A DNA stretch of 8,192 nucleotides, taken from assembly GCA_003512585.1 (NCBI GenBank), contig DOQE01000049.1:8542-16733 (forward strand), given 5' to 3'. Below the pieces are notes generated by a model that was given only the letters and a program-made list of their open reading frames with translations, had not been told where the DNA came from and ran no database searches. Shown piece by piece: positions 1 to 5,649 of the stretch. Position 1 is the first letter of the stretch, and each line of letters starts with the position of its first letter. This DNA comes from Bacillota bacterium (lineage in GTDB: Bacteria > Bacillota_I > Bacilli_A > RFN20 > CAG-826). A program made the position numbers and the translations under genes.

Positions 1-1553
1 TTCAAAACTCATCTACTGACAACAAGCCAAATGGTAAATCACCAAAACGTGGCTTTGCTGGCTGGCTTGATCGCTATTTTCACATTAGCGAAAGAGGCTC
101 TTCGATTATCCGTGAGCTCATTGGTGGGCTAGTTATCTTTTTGGCAATGTTCTACATATTGCCATTAAATGGTAATATGCTTTCTAGCGACTGGGCTAAT
201 CTTGCTAATCTCACCGATAATACTATGCCAATCGCAGAAAACGTTAAGCTTATTGGAGAAATTCGTTACATCCTAATTTATGGCGATGTATGGGCAACTG
301 TAGATGAGGTTCGTGCCGCTGTGTTTGCTGCCACTGCAATCTCTGCTGCCGTTACAACCATTTTCATGGGATTATATGGAAAACTCCCAGTCGGACTTGC
401 TTCTGGCCTTGGTTTGAATTCTTTAATTGCCTTTAATGTCATGCTTGGCTTGGGATTCAATTTTGCCCAATCCATGTGTTTAGTAATGATTGATGGTATC
501 TTATTCTTAATCATTTCATTAACCCCAATCCGTGCCTGGATTGTCCGCAATATCCCTAAGTCTTTAAAATTTGCCATCTCTGCTGGTATTGGTTTCTTTA
601 TTTGTTTCATCGGCTTCCAAAATATGGGCCTAATTGCCGATAATAGCGCTACTTTGGTTGGACTTGGCGATTTTAAGAATCCAACCGTCATCGTTGGTTT
701 AATTGGAGTTGTCTTAGTTCTTGCCTTAAGTGCTTTGCCAGCCTCTAAAAATAAAGCTTTATTCTGGATTAACAAATTTGCCGTTATCATTGCCATTGTT
801 GTTATGGCTATCCTTTGCGGTTGCTTAGGACAAGCTGGCGTCGCTGGATTCAATTCTTTCTATAATGATTCCTATCATATTAGCCAAGTTGGAAACTTTG
901 GAAAAATCTTTGGTTGTGCTTTCATGGGATTTGATGTTTTAGCAAATCCAATGGCCTATGCCTTAATCTTCTCTTTGTTATTTGTTGATTTCTTCGATAC
1001 CACCGGAACCTTAGTCGGTGTCGAAGCTGGTGCCGGCATGGTCGATAACGAAGGGCGTATAACCGTTAATGACAGGCCAGCCATGGTTGTTGATGCTGTC
1101 GGAACTGTCTTTGGTTCAGTTTGTGGCACCACCACCGTTACTTCTTTTGTCGAATCTACCACTAGTGTTGCCGCTGGTGCCCGCACTGGCTTAGCTGCCG
1201 TTACCACTGGTTTATTATTCGCTTTAAGCTTATTGATCTACCCTGCTTTAAGTGCTTTCTCTTCTTCTGCCGTCACTGGCTTAGCTCTTGTCTATGTCGG
1301 TATCTGCATGTTTAAAAATCTTGAACACCTTGAATGGAAAGACTGGGTTGCCGTTGGCTCTGGATTCTTGACCGTCATTGTCATGTGCGTTTCCTATTCC
1401 ATCAGCGATGGCATCGCCTGGGGATTCATTGCATACACTATAATGACCCTCTGCGCTGGGCGCTTCAAGAAGTCTGACATTGCCGTTGCCGCTTGCTCTG
1501 CCGCTTTCTTGGCTATCTATATAGTTAAGTATGCAACTGGCATTGCTGGATAG
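1..1553 (+). CDS. AzgA-type NCS2 purine (adenine/guanine/hypoxanthine) permease, 5' end outside window
   Basis: Membrane permease that probably imports a purine base by proton symport. The frame is open from base 3, so the gene starts upstream of the window and the ATG at 141 is internal. Before it lies the family's N-terminal signature (WLDRYFHISERGSS, then the first membrane helix). Further family marks are LPVGLASGLGLN (TM3 region) and DFFDTTGTLVGVEAGAGMVD followed by VGTVFGSVCGTTTVTSFVES and AAGARTGLAAV, which hold the NCS2 substrate-site helices. About 12-14 hydrophobic segments are visible. At least 516 residues are present, longer than the usual 430-480. Much of the excess is a polar insert of roughly 45 residues between the first two helices (about bases 165-300). 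The gene ends in TAG, 96 nt before apt. The apt neighbour favours adenine as substrate, but guanine/hypoxanthine (PbuG/PbuO-like) cannot be excluded. Confidence 0.9.
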   Translation, partial: QNSSTDNKPNGKSPKRGFAGWLDRYFHISERGSSIIRELIGGLVIFLAMFYILPLNGNMLSSDWANLANLTDNTMPIAENVKLIGEIRYILIYGDVWATVDEVRAAVFAATAISAAVTTIFMGLYGKLPVGLASGLGLNSLIAFNVMLGLGFNFAQSMCLVMIDGILFLIISLTPIRAWIVRNIPKSLKFAISAGIGFFICFIGFQNMGLIADNSATLVGLGDFKNPTVIVGLIGVVLVLALSALPASKNKALFWINKFAVIIAIVVMAILCGCLGQAGVAGFNSFYNDSYHISQVGNFGKIFGCAFMGFDVLANPMAYALIFSLLFVDFFDTTGTLVGVEAGAGMVDNEGRITVNDRPAMVVDAVGTVFGSVCGTTTVTSFVESTTSVAAGARTGLAAVTTGLLFALSLLIYPALSAFSSSAVTGLALVYVGICMFKNLEHLEWKDWVAVGSGFLTVIVMCVSYSISDGIAWGFIAYTIMTLCAGRFKKSDIAVAACSAAFLAIYIVKYATGIAG

Positions 1554-1582
1554 TCGTTCATTTAAAAAATCTTGTTTTTAAC

Positions 1583-1621
1583 AAACCAGGGCAGCAAAAA
1601 AGTTGCTCTGGTTTATAATTT
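1583..1621 (+). terminator. Weak intrinsic terminator or processing hairpin between permease and apt
   Basis: A 13-bp stem (1583-1595 with 1602-1614, including two G-U pairs) encloses an A6 loop. The tail is TTTATAATTTG rather than a clean U-run, so termination is probably partial. That would let apt be co-transcribed with the permease at reduced level. Confidence 0.6.
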
Positions 1622-1632
1622 GTAAGGAAAGG
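1614..1632 (+). promoter_or_regulatory. Ribosome binding site of apt, with an overlapping -10-like TATAAT
   Basis: AAGGAAAGG at 1624-1632 is the only Shine-Dalgarno-like sequence before apt. It sits 17 nt from the ATG at 1650, longer than usual. An ATT at 1641 lies 8 nt from it in the same frame, but family alignment supports the ATG. A perfect TATAAT occurs at 1614-1619 with no recognisable -35 box at the right distance, so a promoter here is possible but unproven. Confidence 0.4.
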
Positions 1633-1649
1633 TTATCCCTATTAAATTT

Positions 1650-2171
1650 ATGGATTTAGAAAAATATATCGGAGTCGTTCCTGATTTCCCAAAAAAAGGC
1701 ATATCGTTTAAAGACATATCCCCATTAATTAGAAACCCCGAAGCATTTCGTTGTTGCATTGATGAGCTTGAAAAATTAGCCAACAAGTATCATCCGGATG
1801 TAATAATTGGGCCAGAATCACGCGCGTTTATTTTTGGCGCTGCCTTAGCCTATAAGATGGGCATTGGTTTTGTTATGGCTAGAAAAGCCGGTAAACTTCC
1901 TGGCGTGACAATGAAAGTTTCTTATCAGTTAGAATATGGAACTGCTACGATGGAAATACCAGCCTCTTCTTTTAAAAAGGGGGACCGCGTATTGATGATC
2001 GATGATTTAATGGCTACAGGCGGTACGTTTGCGGCCTTGAAAAAATTGATTACTTTAGCAGGCGGAGAGCCTATCGCTTGTTTAACAGTTATCAATCTAG
2101 AAGAACTTCATGGCGAGAAAAATGTTGGCTTACCATGCGAAAGCTTATTAACATTATCTGACTCTCATTAA
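1650..2171 (+). CDS. apt: Adenine phosphoribosyltransferase
   Basis: Cytoplasmic purine-salvage enzyme: adenine + PRPP gives AMP + pyrophosphate. The 173 residues match the family length (about 170-183). The N-terminus MDLEKYIGVVPDFPKKGISF aligns with the start of Bacillus-type Apt, which fixes the ATG at 1650 despite its distant ribosome site. The substrate loop RKAGKLP is at residues 78-84, followed by Y92 and LEYG (94-97). E102 probably corresponds to the catalytic glutamate of human APRT (Glu104). The PRPP-binding motif VLMIDDLMATGGT is at residues 114-126 with the Asp pair D118-D119, and no key residue is missing. The gene follows the purine permease in the same orientation, so import and ribosylation are likely coupled. 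It ends in TAA directly before a strong terminator. Confidence 0.97.
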   Translation: MDLEKYIGVVPDFPKKGISFKDISPLIRNPEAFRCCIDELEKLANKYHPDVIIGPESRAFIFGAALAYKMGIGFVMARKAGKLPGVTMKVSYQLEYGTATMEIPASSFKKGDRVLMIDDLMATGGTFAALKKLITLAGGEPIACLTVINLEELHGEKNVGLPCESLLTLSDSH

Positions 2172-2189
2172 GAAGATGAGACAATATCT

Positions 2190-2213
2190 ACTCGGGTAAA
2201 ACCGAGTTTTTTT
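2190..2213 (+). terminator. Rho-independent terminator of apt
   Basis: A 6-bp GC-rich stem (ACTCGG 2190-2195 with CCGAGT 2202-2207) with a six-base loop is followed by a run of seven T ending at 2213. In the reverse direction no T-run follows the stem, so it serves only the plus strand and not the convergent ATPase gene. Confidence 0.88.
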
Positions 2214-2214
2214 A

Positions 2215-3578
2215 TTACTCTATAAAGAAGGGAAACATATAAGGAGGGACTCGAAATCCATTCTCATCCTTATAAAATTGCTTAGGGTGAACAATTAAGG
2301 AGTTCCCAATTCTATTGCCAAACCTTTTTTTAAACAAGCTATAAGAAACAATCGTATAATTCTTTGAAGATTTCACTTCTATTGGGAACACTTTTATGTT
2401 TGTCTTGCTTTCGTTTGAAAGCATAAAATCTATCTCTATATCATTTTTGTGAGTTTCTTTGCAGTAACGAGAATAGAAAAACAATTTTTTTCCTTTTGAA
2501 GCTATCATTTGGGCAATCATATTCTCGTATATCATTCCTTTGTTTAAAGACAAATTATCGTTCATTATCAATTTATATAATTGAGCTGATGTTATTTCGT
2601 TTTCTGAAAAAGCATGGCTAACCAGTAGGCCTGTGTCGCCCATATAGCACTTCACGGACGAACCGTCCTTGTTTAAAGAAAAACCAACGTTAGGATCATT
2701 ACACTTATAACATAGATTGCATATCATTGAATCGCCAAGCCAAAATAGCGGTTTATCATATTGAGCAAAAGATGAATTTTCGCTTATTTTAGATAAAACA
2801 ATTTTTTTATCATGTTTAGACAAATAGCCAGGGATGTTGTCGAATAACGCGGCCACTTTAGAGTTATAACGCTTTGCCGCTTTATTTATGTCATCTCTAT
2901 ATAAATCCAAAATATTTCTTTTTGCCATATCTGATTTATAAAAATCCCTATTATTTTCAAAATAGGCTACAACGCTTTGCGGCATTCCTCCAACGAGCAA
3001 ATATTCCTTAAATAAACGCATGGCTTTTTTATGATATGGTTCTTCTAAAGCAACTTTATTTTCTACGCACTCCTTAATATAACGAAGCAAAATGTCTTCT
3101 TTTGCCGCGCAAAGAAATTCTTCAAAATCAAGCGGATACATTTTTACTTTCATTTCTTCAAAAGGGATTACGATATCACTAACATTATCTTTTATGGAAA
3201 TTAAGGAACCAGTTTCAATAAAACTGTACCTCCCGTCTTTAACCAAGTATTTAATGGCTTCCCTTGCCTTTGGAAATCTTTGAATTTCATCAAAAATGAT
3301 CAAAGTATCGTCTCGATATAACTCTACATTGTATTCTAAAGATATGTTCTGAAAGAAAATATCTAAATTGTTGAGGCTATCGGAAAAATTATTTTTAGTG
3401 GCATTGCTAGCGATAGCAAAGTCTATTAGCACATAAGATTTATAGTTTTTTTAGCAAACTCTTCTACTATAGTTGATTTTCCTACTCTTCTAGCGCCTTC
3501 TATTAAAAGAGCGTATTTTTTGCTGTAGTTATTTTTCCATTCAAGCAATTTGTCATAAATTTTTCTTTTTAATATCAT
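2215..3578 (-). pseudogene. AAA-family ATPase with C-terminal DUF4143, frameshifted
   Basis: Two frames together make one complete family member of about 454 residues. The first, ATG at 3578 to TAA at 3426 (50 codons), carries the Walker A motif EGARRVGKST at residues 27-36. It is preceded by a GAGG ribosome site 9 nt upstream. The second, 3432 down to 2215 (405 codons), carries Walker B LIIFDE, the sensor-like ETGS and the DUF4143 part. The latter ends in a nuclease-like EIDF...IEVKSSKNY segment. The break is an A7 run (T7 at 3446-3452 on the plus strand). One more A would give AKKNYKSYVLIDF, the expected family sequence. GTG at 3432 is therefore not a natural start, and the fragment after it lacks the P-loop. 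Proteins of this family are common in gut anaerobes and their cellular role is poorly known. No other disruption is visible, so this is a recent mutation, a homopolymer sequencing error, or recoding by slippage. Confidence 0.85.
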
Positions 3579-3622
3579 AAATCTTAGCCTCGTGTAGTTA
3601 ATTACAACATTTTATGTTAACG

Positions 3623-3634
3623 ATACGAAAAGTA
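3623..3634. repeat. Direct repeat copy 1, ATACGAAAAGTA
   Basis: Exact 12-bp match to 3691-3702. It lies 45-56 bases upstream of the ATPase start on the minus strand, in its presumed promoter zone. With the following T it is itself a small dyad (ATAC, five bases, GTAT). It may be a regulator site; no regulator is identified. Confidence 0.5.
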
Positions 3635-3690
3635 TTTATTTGTAAAATCACTGGCTAAGCGAAAACTATTTTTCAAAGAAAACCATGTCT

Positions 3691-3702
3691 ATACGAAAAG
3701 TA
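3691..3702. repeat. Direct repeat copy 2, ATACGAAAAGTA
   Basis: Second exact copy of the 12-bp repeat, 68 bp from the first start to start. Its last base is the first base of the 12-bp inverted repeat at 3702-3742, so the two elements abut. Confidence 0.5.
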
Positions 3703-3742
3703 ACTAATATTTTCCCTCCTCTGCTTTATAAAAATATTAGTT
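3702..3742. repeat. Perfect 12-bp inverted repeat with a pyrimidine-rich loop
   Basis: AACTAATATTTT (3702-3713) and AAAATATTAGTT (3731-3742) are perfect reverse complements around a 17-base loop. The loop contains CCCTCCTCT. Read on the plus strand this is anti-Shine-Dalgarno-like; read on the minus strand it is AGAGGAGGG, with no start codon at a usable distance. Neither side carries a convincing T-run, so it is a poor terminator. It could be an operator or an RNA hairpin. Confidence 0.55.
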
Positions 3743-3785
3743 GAGAATAGTCACAAACAATAAAAGAGTTTTTTTGCATCTTTCT

Positions 3786-3799
3786 TGTAAGCGCTACCA
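3786..3799. promoter_or_regulatory. Catabolite-responsive element (cre), putative CcpA operator
   Basis: TGTAAGCGCTACCA fits every position of the Firmicute cre consensus TGWAARCGYTWNCW. It lies 64 bp before the leader ORF and 196 bp before the uracil permease start. If the TAAAAT at 3816 is the -10, the site covers the -35 region, the usual position for CcpA repression. The match is seen directly; regulation by CcpA is inferred, and another LacI-family regulator could bind such a dyad. Confidence 0.65.
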
Positions 3800-3815
3800 G
3801 AAAATATCTCTTCCT

Positions 3816-3821
3816 TAAAAT
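3816..3821 (+). promoter_or_regulatory. Candidate -10 box for the uracil permease transcript
   Basis: TAAAAT is one base from TATAAT and would place the transcript start near 3828, keeping the leader ORF's ribosome site in the RNA. No good -35 hexamer is present. A competing TATAAA at 3839-3844 would start transcription at about 3851, inside the GGAG of the leader ORF, and is less compatible with leader translation. Confidence 0.25.
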
Positions 3822-3844
3822 GAAAATAAACCTTAAACTATAAA

Positions 3845-3877
3845 TCCGGAGCTAAAACAAAAATGAAGCAAACCGGA
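3845..3877 (+). promoter_or_regulatory. Putative hairpin masking the leader ORF's ribosome site
   Basis: TCCGG (3845-3849) can pair with CCGGA (3873-3877), and GCT (3851-3853) with AGC (3867-3869). The paired bases include the GGAG at 3848-3851, and the leader ATG at 3863 falls in the loop. The 3' arm shares bases 3875-3877 with the next hairpin, so the two cannot form together. Inferred by eye from base pairing only. Confidence 0.4.
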
Positions 3878-3937
3878 ACAAATAAACCTAGCAAAATTAA
3901 AGGGGTATTTGTTTCAAATTTTGTGTTTGTATTTTAA
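3863..3937 (+). CDS. Leader peptide ORF, 24 residues, upstream of the uracil permease
   Basis: Short ORF that begins MKQTGTNKPS and ends GVFVSNFVFVF. The ATG at 3863 follows GGAG (3848-3851) by 11 nt. The TAA stop (3935-3937) overlaps the first base of the terminator hairpin stem. A ribosome reaching the stop would cover the stem and prevent termination. The 3' third is strongly U-rich: 20 of the 30 bases from 3906 to 3935 are T. This explains the run of Val and Phe codons (all four Phe are TTT). The arrangement matches the enterobacterial pyrBI leader, where RNA polymerase pausing at low UTP lets the ribosome catch up. A Phe/Val-sensing leader is formally possible but makes little sense for a nucleobase permease. 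No homologue is recognised; function is inferred from position and composition. Confidence 0.55.
   Translation: MKQTGTNKPSKIKGVFVSNFVFVF
3875..3915 (+). promoter_or_regulatory. Putative pause hairpin inside the leader ORF
   Basis: GGAACAAATA (3875-3884) pairs with TATTTGTTTC (3906-3915) in a 10-bp stem with one G-U. A 2x2 internal loop and two further C-G pairs (3887-3888 with 3902-3903) extend it. It ends at the U-rich tract, where a pause hairpin would be expected in a pyrBI-type attenuator. It does not overlap the terminator stem. Confidence 0.4.
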
Positions 3938-3960
3938 AGGCCTGAGGGCCTTATTTTTTT
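3937..3960 (+). terminator. Intrinsic terminator in the permease leader (attenuator)
   Basis: AAGGCC (3937-3942) pairs with GGCCTT (3947-3952) around a TGAG tetraloop, followed by A and seven T (3954-3960). It lies between the leader ORF and the permease start, 34 nt before the ATG. The only gene immediately upstream is on the other strand, so it cannot be the ordinary 3' end of a preceding plus-strand gene. Conditional termination of the permease transcript is the simplest reading. Confidence 0.8.
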
Positions 3961-3978
3961 GCCTAGTTGCCAAAAAAA

Positions 3979-3985
3979 GGAAAGG
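3979..3985 (+). promoter_or_regulatory. Ribosome binding site of the uracil permease
   Basis: GGAAAGG lies 9 nt before the ATG at 3995. It decides the start in favour of that ATG over the in-frame TTG at 3959, which lies inside the terminator T-run and has no ribosome site. Confidence 0.8.
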
Positions 3986-3994
3986 ATTAAACTT

Positions 3995-5524
3995 ATGTTT
4001 AGAAAAAACGAAACATCAGCAGAAGAAACATTGGTAGCCCATCCAAACGGAATGCTACTAGAAGTAGACGAGGCGCCTAAACGCCCGGGTAAATGGATTA
4101 TACTAGCCATTCAACATGTCTTGGCAATGTTTGTAGCTTGTATAACCGTCCCCATGATCGTTTTTAGCGGCGTAAATGTCACTTTAGGCGGAGTTAGCTA
4201 TAACCTAGCCTCCATAATGATTGCCCCTACTTTATTTAGCGCAGGTATAGGCACTATATTCTATTTATGTGTTACAAAGTTTAAGTCGCCAATGTTTTTA
4301 GCCTCAAGCTTTGCCTATATGTCGGCAATGAGCGAGGCTATTAAAGTCGATTGCCAAGCTACCGGACAAGTAAATTTGTGGATTCTTCCTGTCGGTATGG
4401 CCATGGTTGGTCTTATTTATTGTATAGTTGCTTTCTTAATTAAACTATTTGGAGTCAAATGGTTAAATAAGTTGCTCCCAACAATTGTAGTTGGGCCAGT
4501 TATCATTGTTATCGGCTTATCTTTGGCCACAAGCGCTATTTCAAACTTAACAACCGGGGCCGCGATCGGCGGATATAACTGGTGTGCCATTTTATCTGGA
4601 CTAATCGCCATGATAGTTACGGCATTATGCTCTCATTATGGAAAGGGCACAATTAGTTTAGTTCCTTTTGTAATAGGTATGTTAAGCGGATATGTGGTTG
4701 CCTGCTTATTTACTCTAATTGGCTATTATGGATGTGGAAACGAATATTGCCATGTCGTAAATTTCGATCCACTTTTAAATCTATTCTCAACAGTACAAGA
4801 TGGAACTAGAGTAGCCAATGTCACAATCCAATCTTTCTTAGACTATCCAAAATTCCTTTTCCTAACTGCAAATAGCGAAAACGTTGTTCCCTTAACTGGT
4901 TCAGCAGTTGCCCAAGCTGCCATAATATTTATACCTGTATCTTTAGTTACCATTTGTGAACATATCGGTGACCATAAAAACATGTCTGGCATCCTTCAAC
5001 GCGACCTTTTAGAGAATCCAGGCTTAACCCGCACCTTAATCGGAGATGGCGTTGCCACTTCAATCTCCGGTTTATTTTGCGGCGCCGCCAATACGACATA
5101 TGGAGAAAACGTTGCTGTTGTCGGAGTAACAAAAATAGCCTCGACAAAAGTAATCTTCCTAGCTTGCTTATTCTCAATCGCTTTAGGCTTCTTTAGTCCT
5201 TTAATGGCATTGACCCAAACTATCCCATCTTGCGTTACCGGAGGGGTTAGCTTGATTCTTTATGGATTCATCGCTTCTAGCGGGGTCAAGATTCTAATCA
5301 ATGAAAAAGTTGATATGGGAAAAACAAAAAACATATTCGTTACTTCCATAATTTTAGTCGCCGGAATTGGTGGTTTGGTCTTCTCCTTTGGAAGTGGAAA
5401 CGCCAAGATGTCTATAACTTCCGTTTCTGTTGCTATGATTCTAGGCATAATCATGAATGCTATGCTTCGCGAAAAAAAAGATAAAACTAACGAACCAAAA
5501 GAAAATATAGAAAACCAAAAATAA
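3995..5524 (+). CDS. uraA: UraA/PyrP-type uracil permease (NCS2 family)
   Basis: Inner-membrane symporter of the nucleobase-cation symporter-2 family, most likely importing uracil. The 509 residues contain about 14 hydrophobic segments. The two substrate-site motifs are intact: VTICEHIGDH with E322, and NTTYGENVAVVGVTKIAS with E371. By family these correspond to Glu241 and Glu290 of E. coli UraA. GDGVATSISGLFCG between them and TGGVSLILYGFIASSGVKIL after them are also typical of uracil permeases. It is longer than E. coli UraA (429), through a polar N-terminal extension of about 35 residues, a longer extracytoplasmic loop near residues 245-300, and a charged C-terminal tail rich in Lys and Glu. 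Expression is probably controlled by the cre site and by the leader ORF/terminator. It is transcribed alone, with a terminator directly after it. Xanthine or another pyrimidine base is a less likely substrate. Confidence 0.88.
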   Translation: MFRKNETSAEETLVAHPNGMLLEVDEAPKRPGKWIILAIQHVLAMFVACITVPMIVFSGVNVTLGGVSYNLASIMIAPTLFSAGIGTIFYLCVTKFKSPMFLASSFAYMSAMSEAIKVDCQATGQVNLWILPVGMAMVGLIYCIVAFLIKLFGVKWLNKLLPTIVVGPVIIVIGLSLATSAISNLTTGAAIGGYNWCAILSGLIAMIVTALCSHYGKGTISLVPFVIGMLSGYVVACLFTLIGYYGCGNEYCHVVNFDPLLNLFSTVQDGTRVANVTIQSFLDYPKFLFLTANSENVVPLTGSAVAQAAIIFIPVSLVTICEHIGDHKNMSGILQRDLLENPGLTRTLIGDGVATSISGLFCGAANTTYGENVAVVGVTKIASTKVIFLACLFSIALGFFSPLMALTQTIPSCVTGGVSLILYGFIASSGVKILINEKVDMGKTKNIFVTSIILVAGIGGLVFSFGSGNAKMSITSVSVAMILGIIMNAMLREKKDKTNEPKENIENQK

Positions 5525-5541
5525 ATAATAATCGCCATATT

Positions 5542-5577
5542 AAAAAGATGCCTTAATTTTAAACGGCATCTTTTTTT
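5542..5577. terminator. Bidirectional intrinsic terminator between convergent genes
   Basis: A perfect 11-bp stem (AAAAAGATGCC 5542-5552 with GGCATCTTTTT 5565-5575) encloses a 12-base loop. The T-run on the plus strand extends to 5577, and the mirrored A-run gives a T5 tail on the minus strand. It can end both the uracil permease transcript and the ABC operon coming from the right. The remaining bases to 5649 show nothing recognisable. Confidence 0.9.
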
Positions 5578-5649
5578 ATATTTAAAACATCATGGTAGCT
5601 TTAAATCTATGTTAATTTAATAGACCAAACTGCGTATTAATCAAGGCAA

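Noticed and set aside
278..853. Long open frames antisense to the two permeases and to the ABC genes (for example 278-853 minus, 4947-5177 minus, 5780-5998 plus).
   Set aside because: They overlap well-supported genes, have no ribosome sites and show composition expected of reverse frames of membrane proteins.
2215..3432. The 405-residue ATPase fragment as a complete gene starting at GTG 3432.
   Set aside because: It lacks the P-loop, which is found intact in another frame directly upstream with its own ribosome site.
3665..3725. Minus-strand gene start after the strong AGGAGGG.
   Set aside because: The first ATG is about 27 nt away and opens only a six-residue frame; no coding signal.
3780..3860. 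Purine riboswitch in the permease leader (CCTTAAA-like loops and a CTACC string are present).
   Set aside because: The conserved L2 GATATGG and the J2/3 TTTCTACC core are absent and the pieces do not fall into the three-way junction order.
3840..3960. PyrR-binding attenuator, expected for a Firmicute uracil permease.
   Set aside because: No match to the PyrR loop consensus (ARUCCNGNGAGGYU); ATCCGGAGCT at 3844-3853 resembles only its beginning.
3959..3994. TTG at 3959 as start of the uracil permease, giving 12 extra residues.
   Set aside because: It lies inside the terminator T-run without a ribosome site, whereas ATG 3995 has GGAAAGG at 9 nt and starts a more typical N-terminus.
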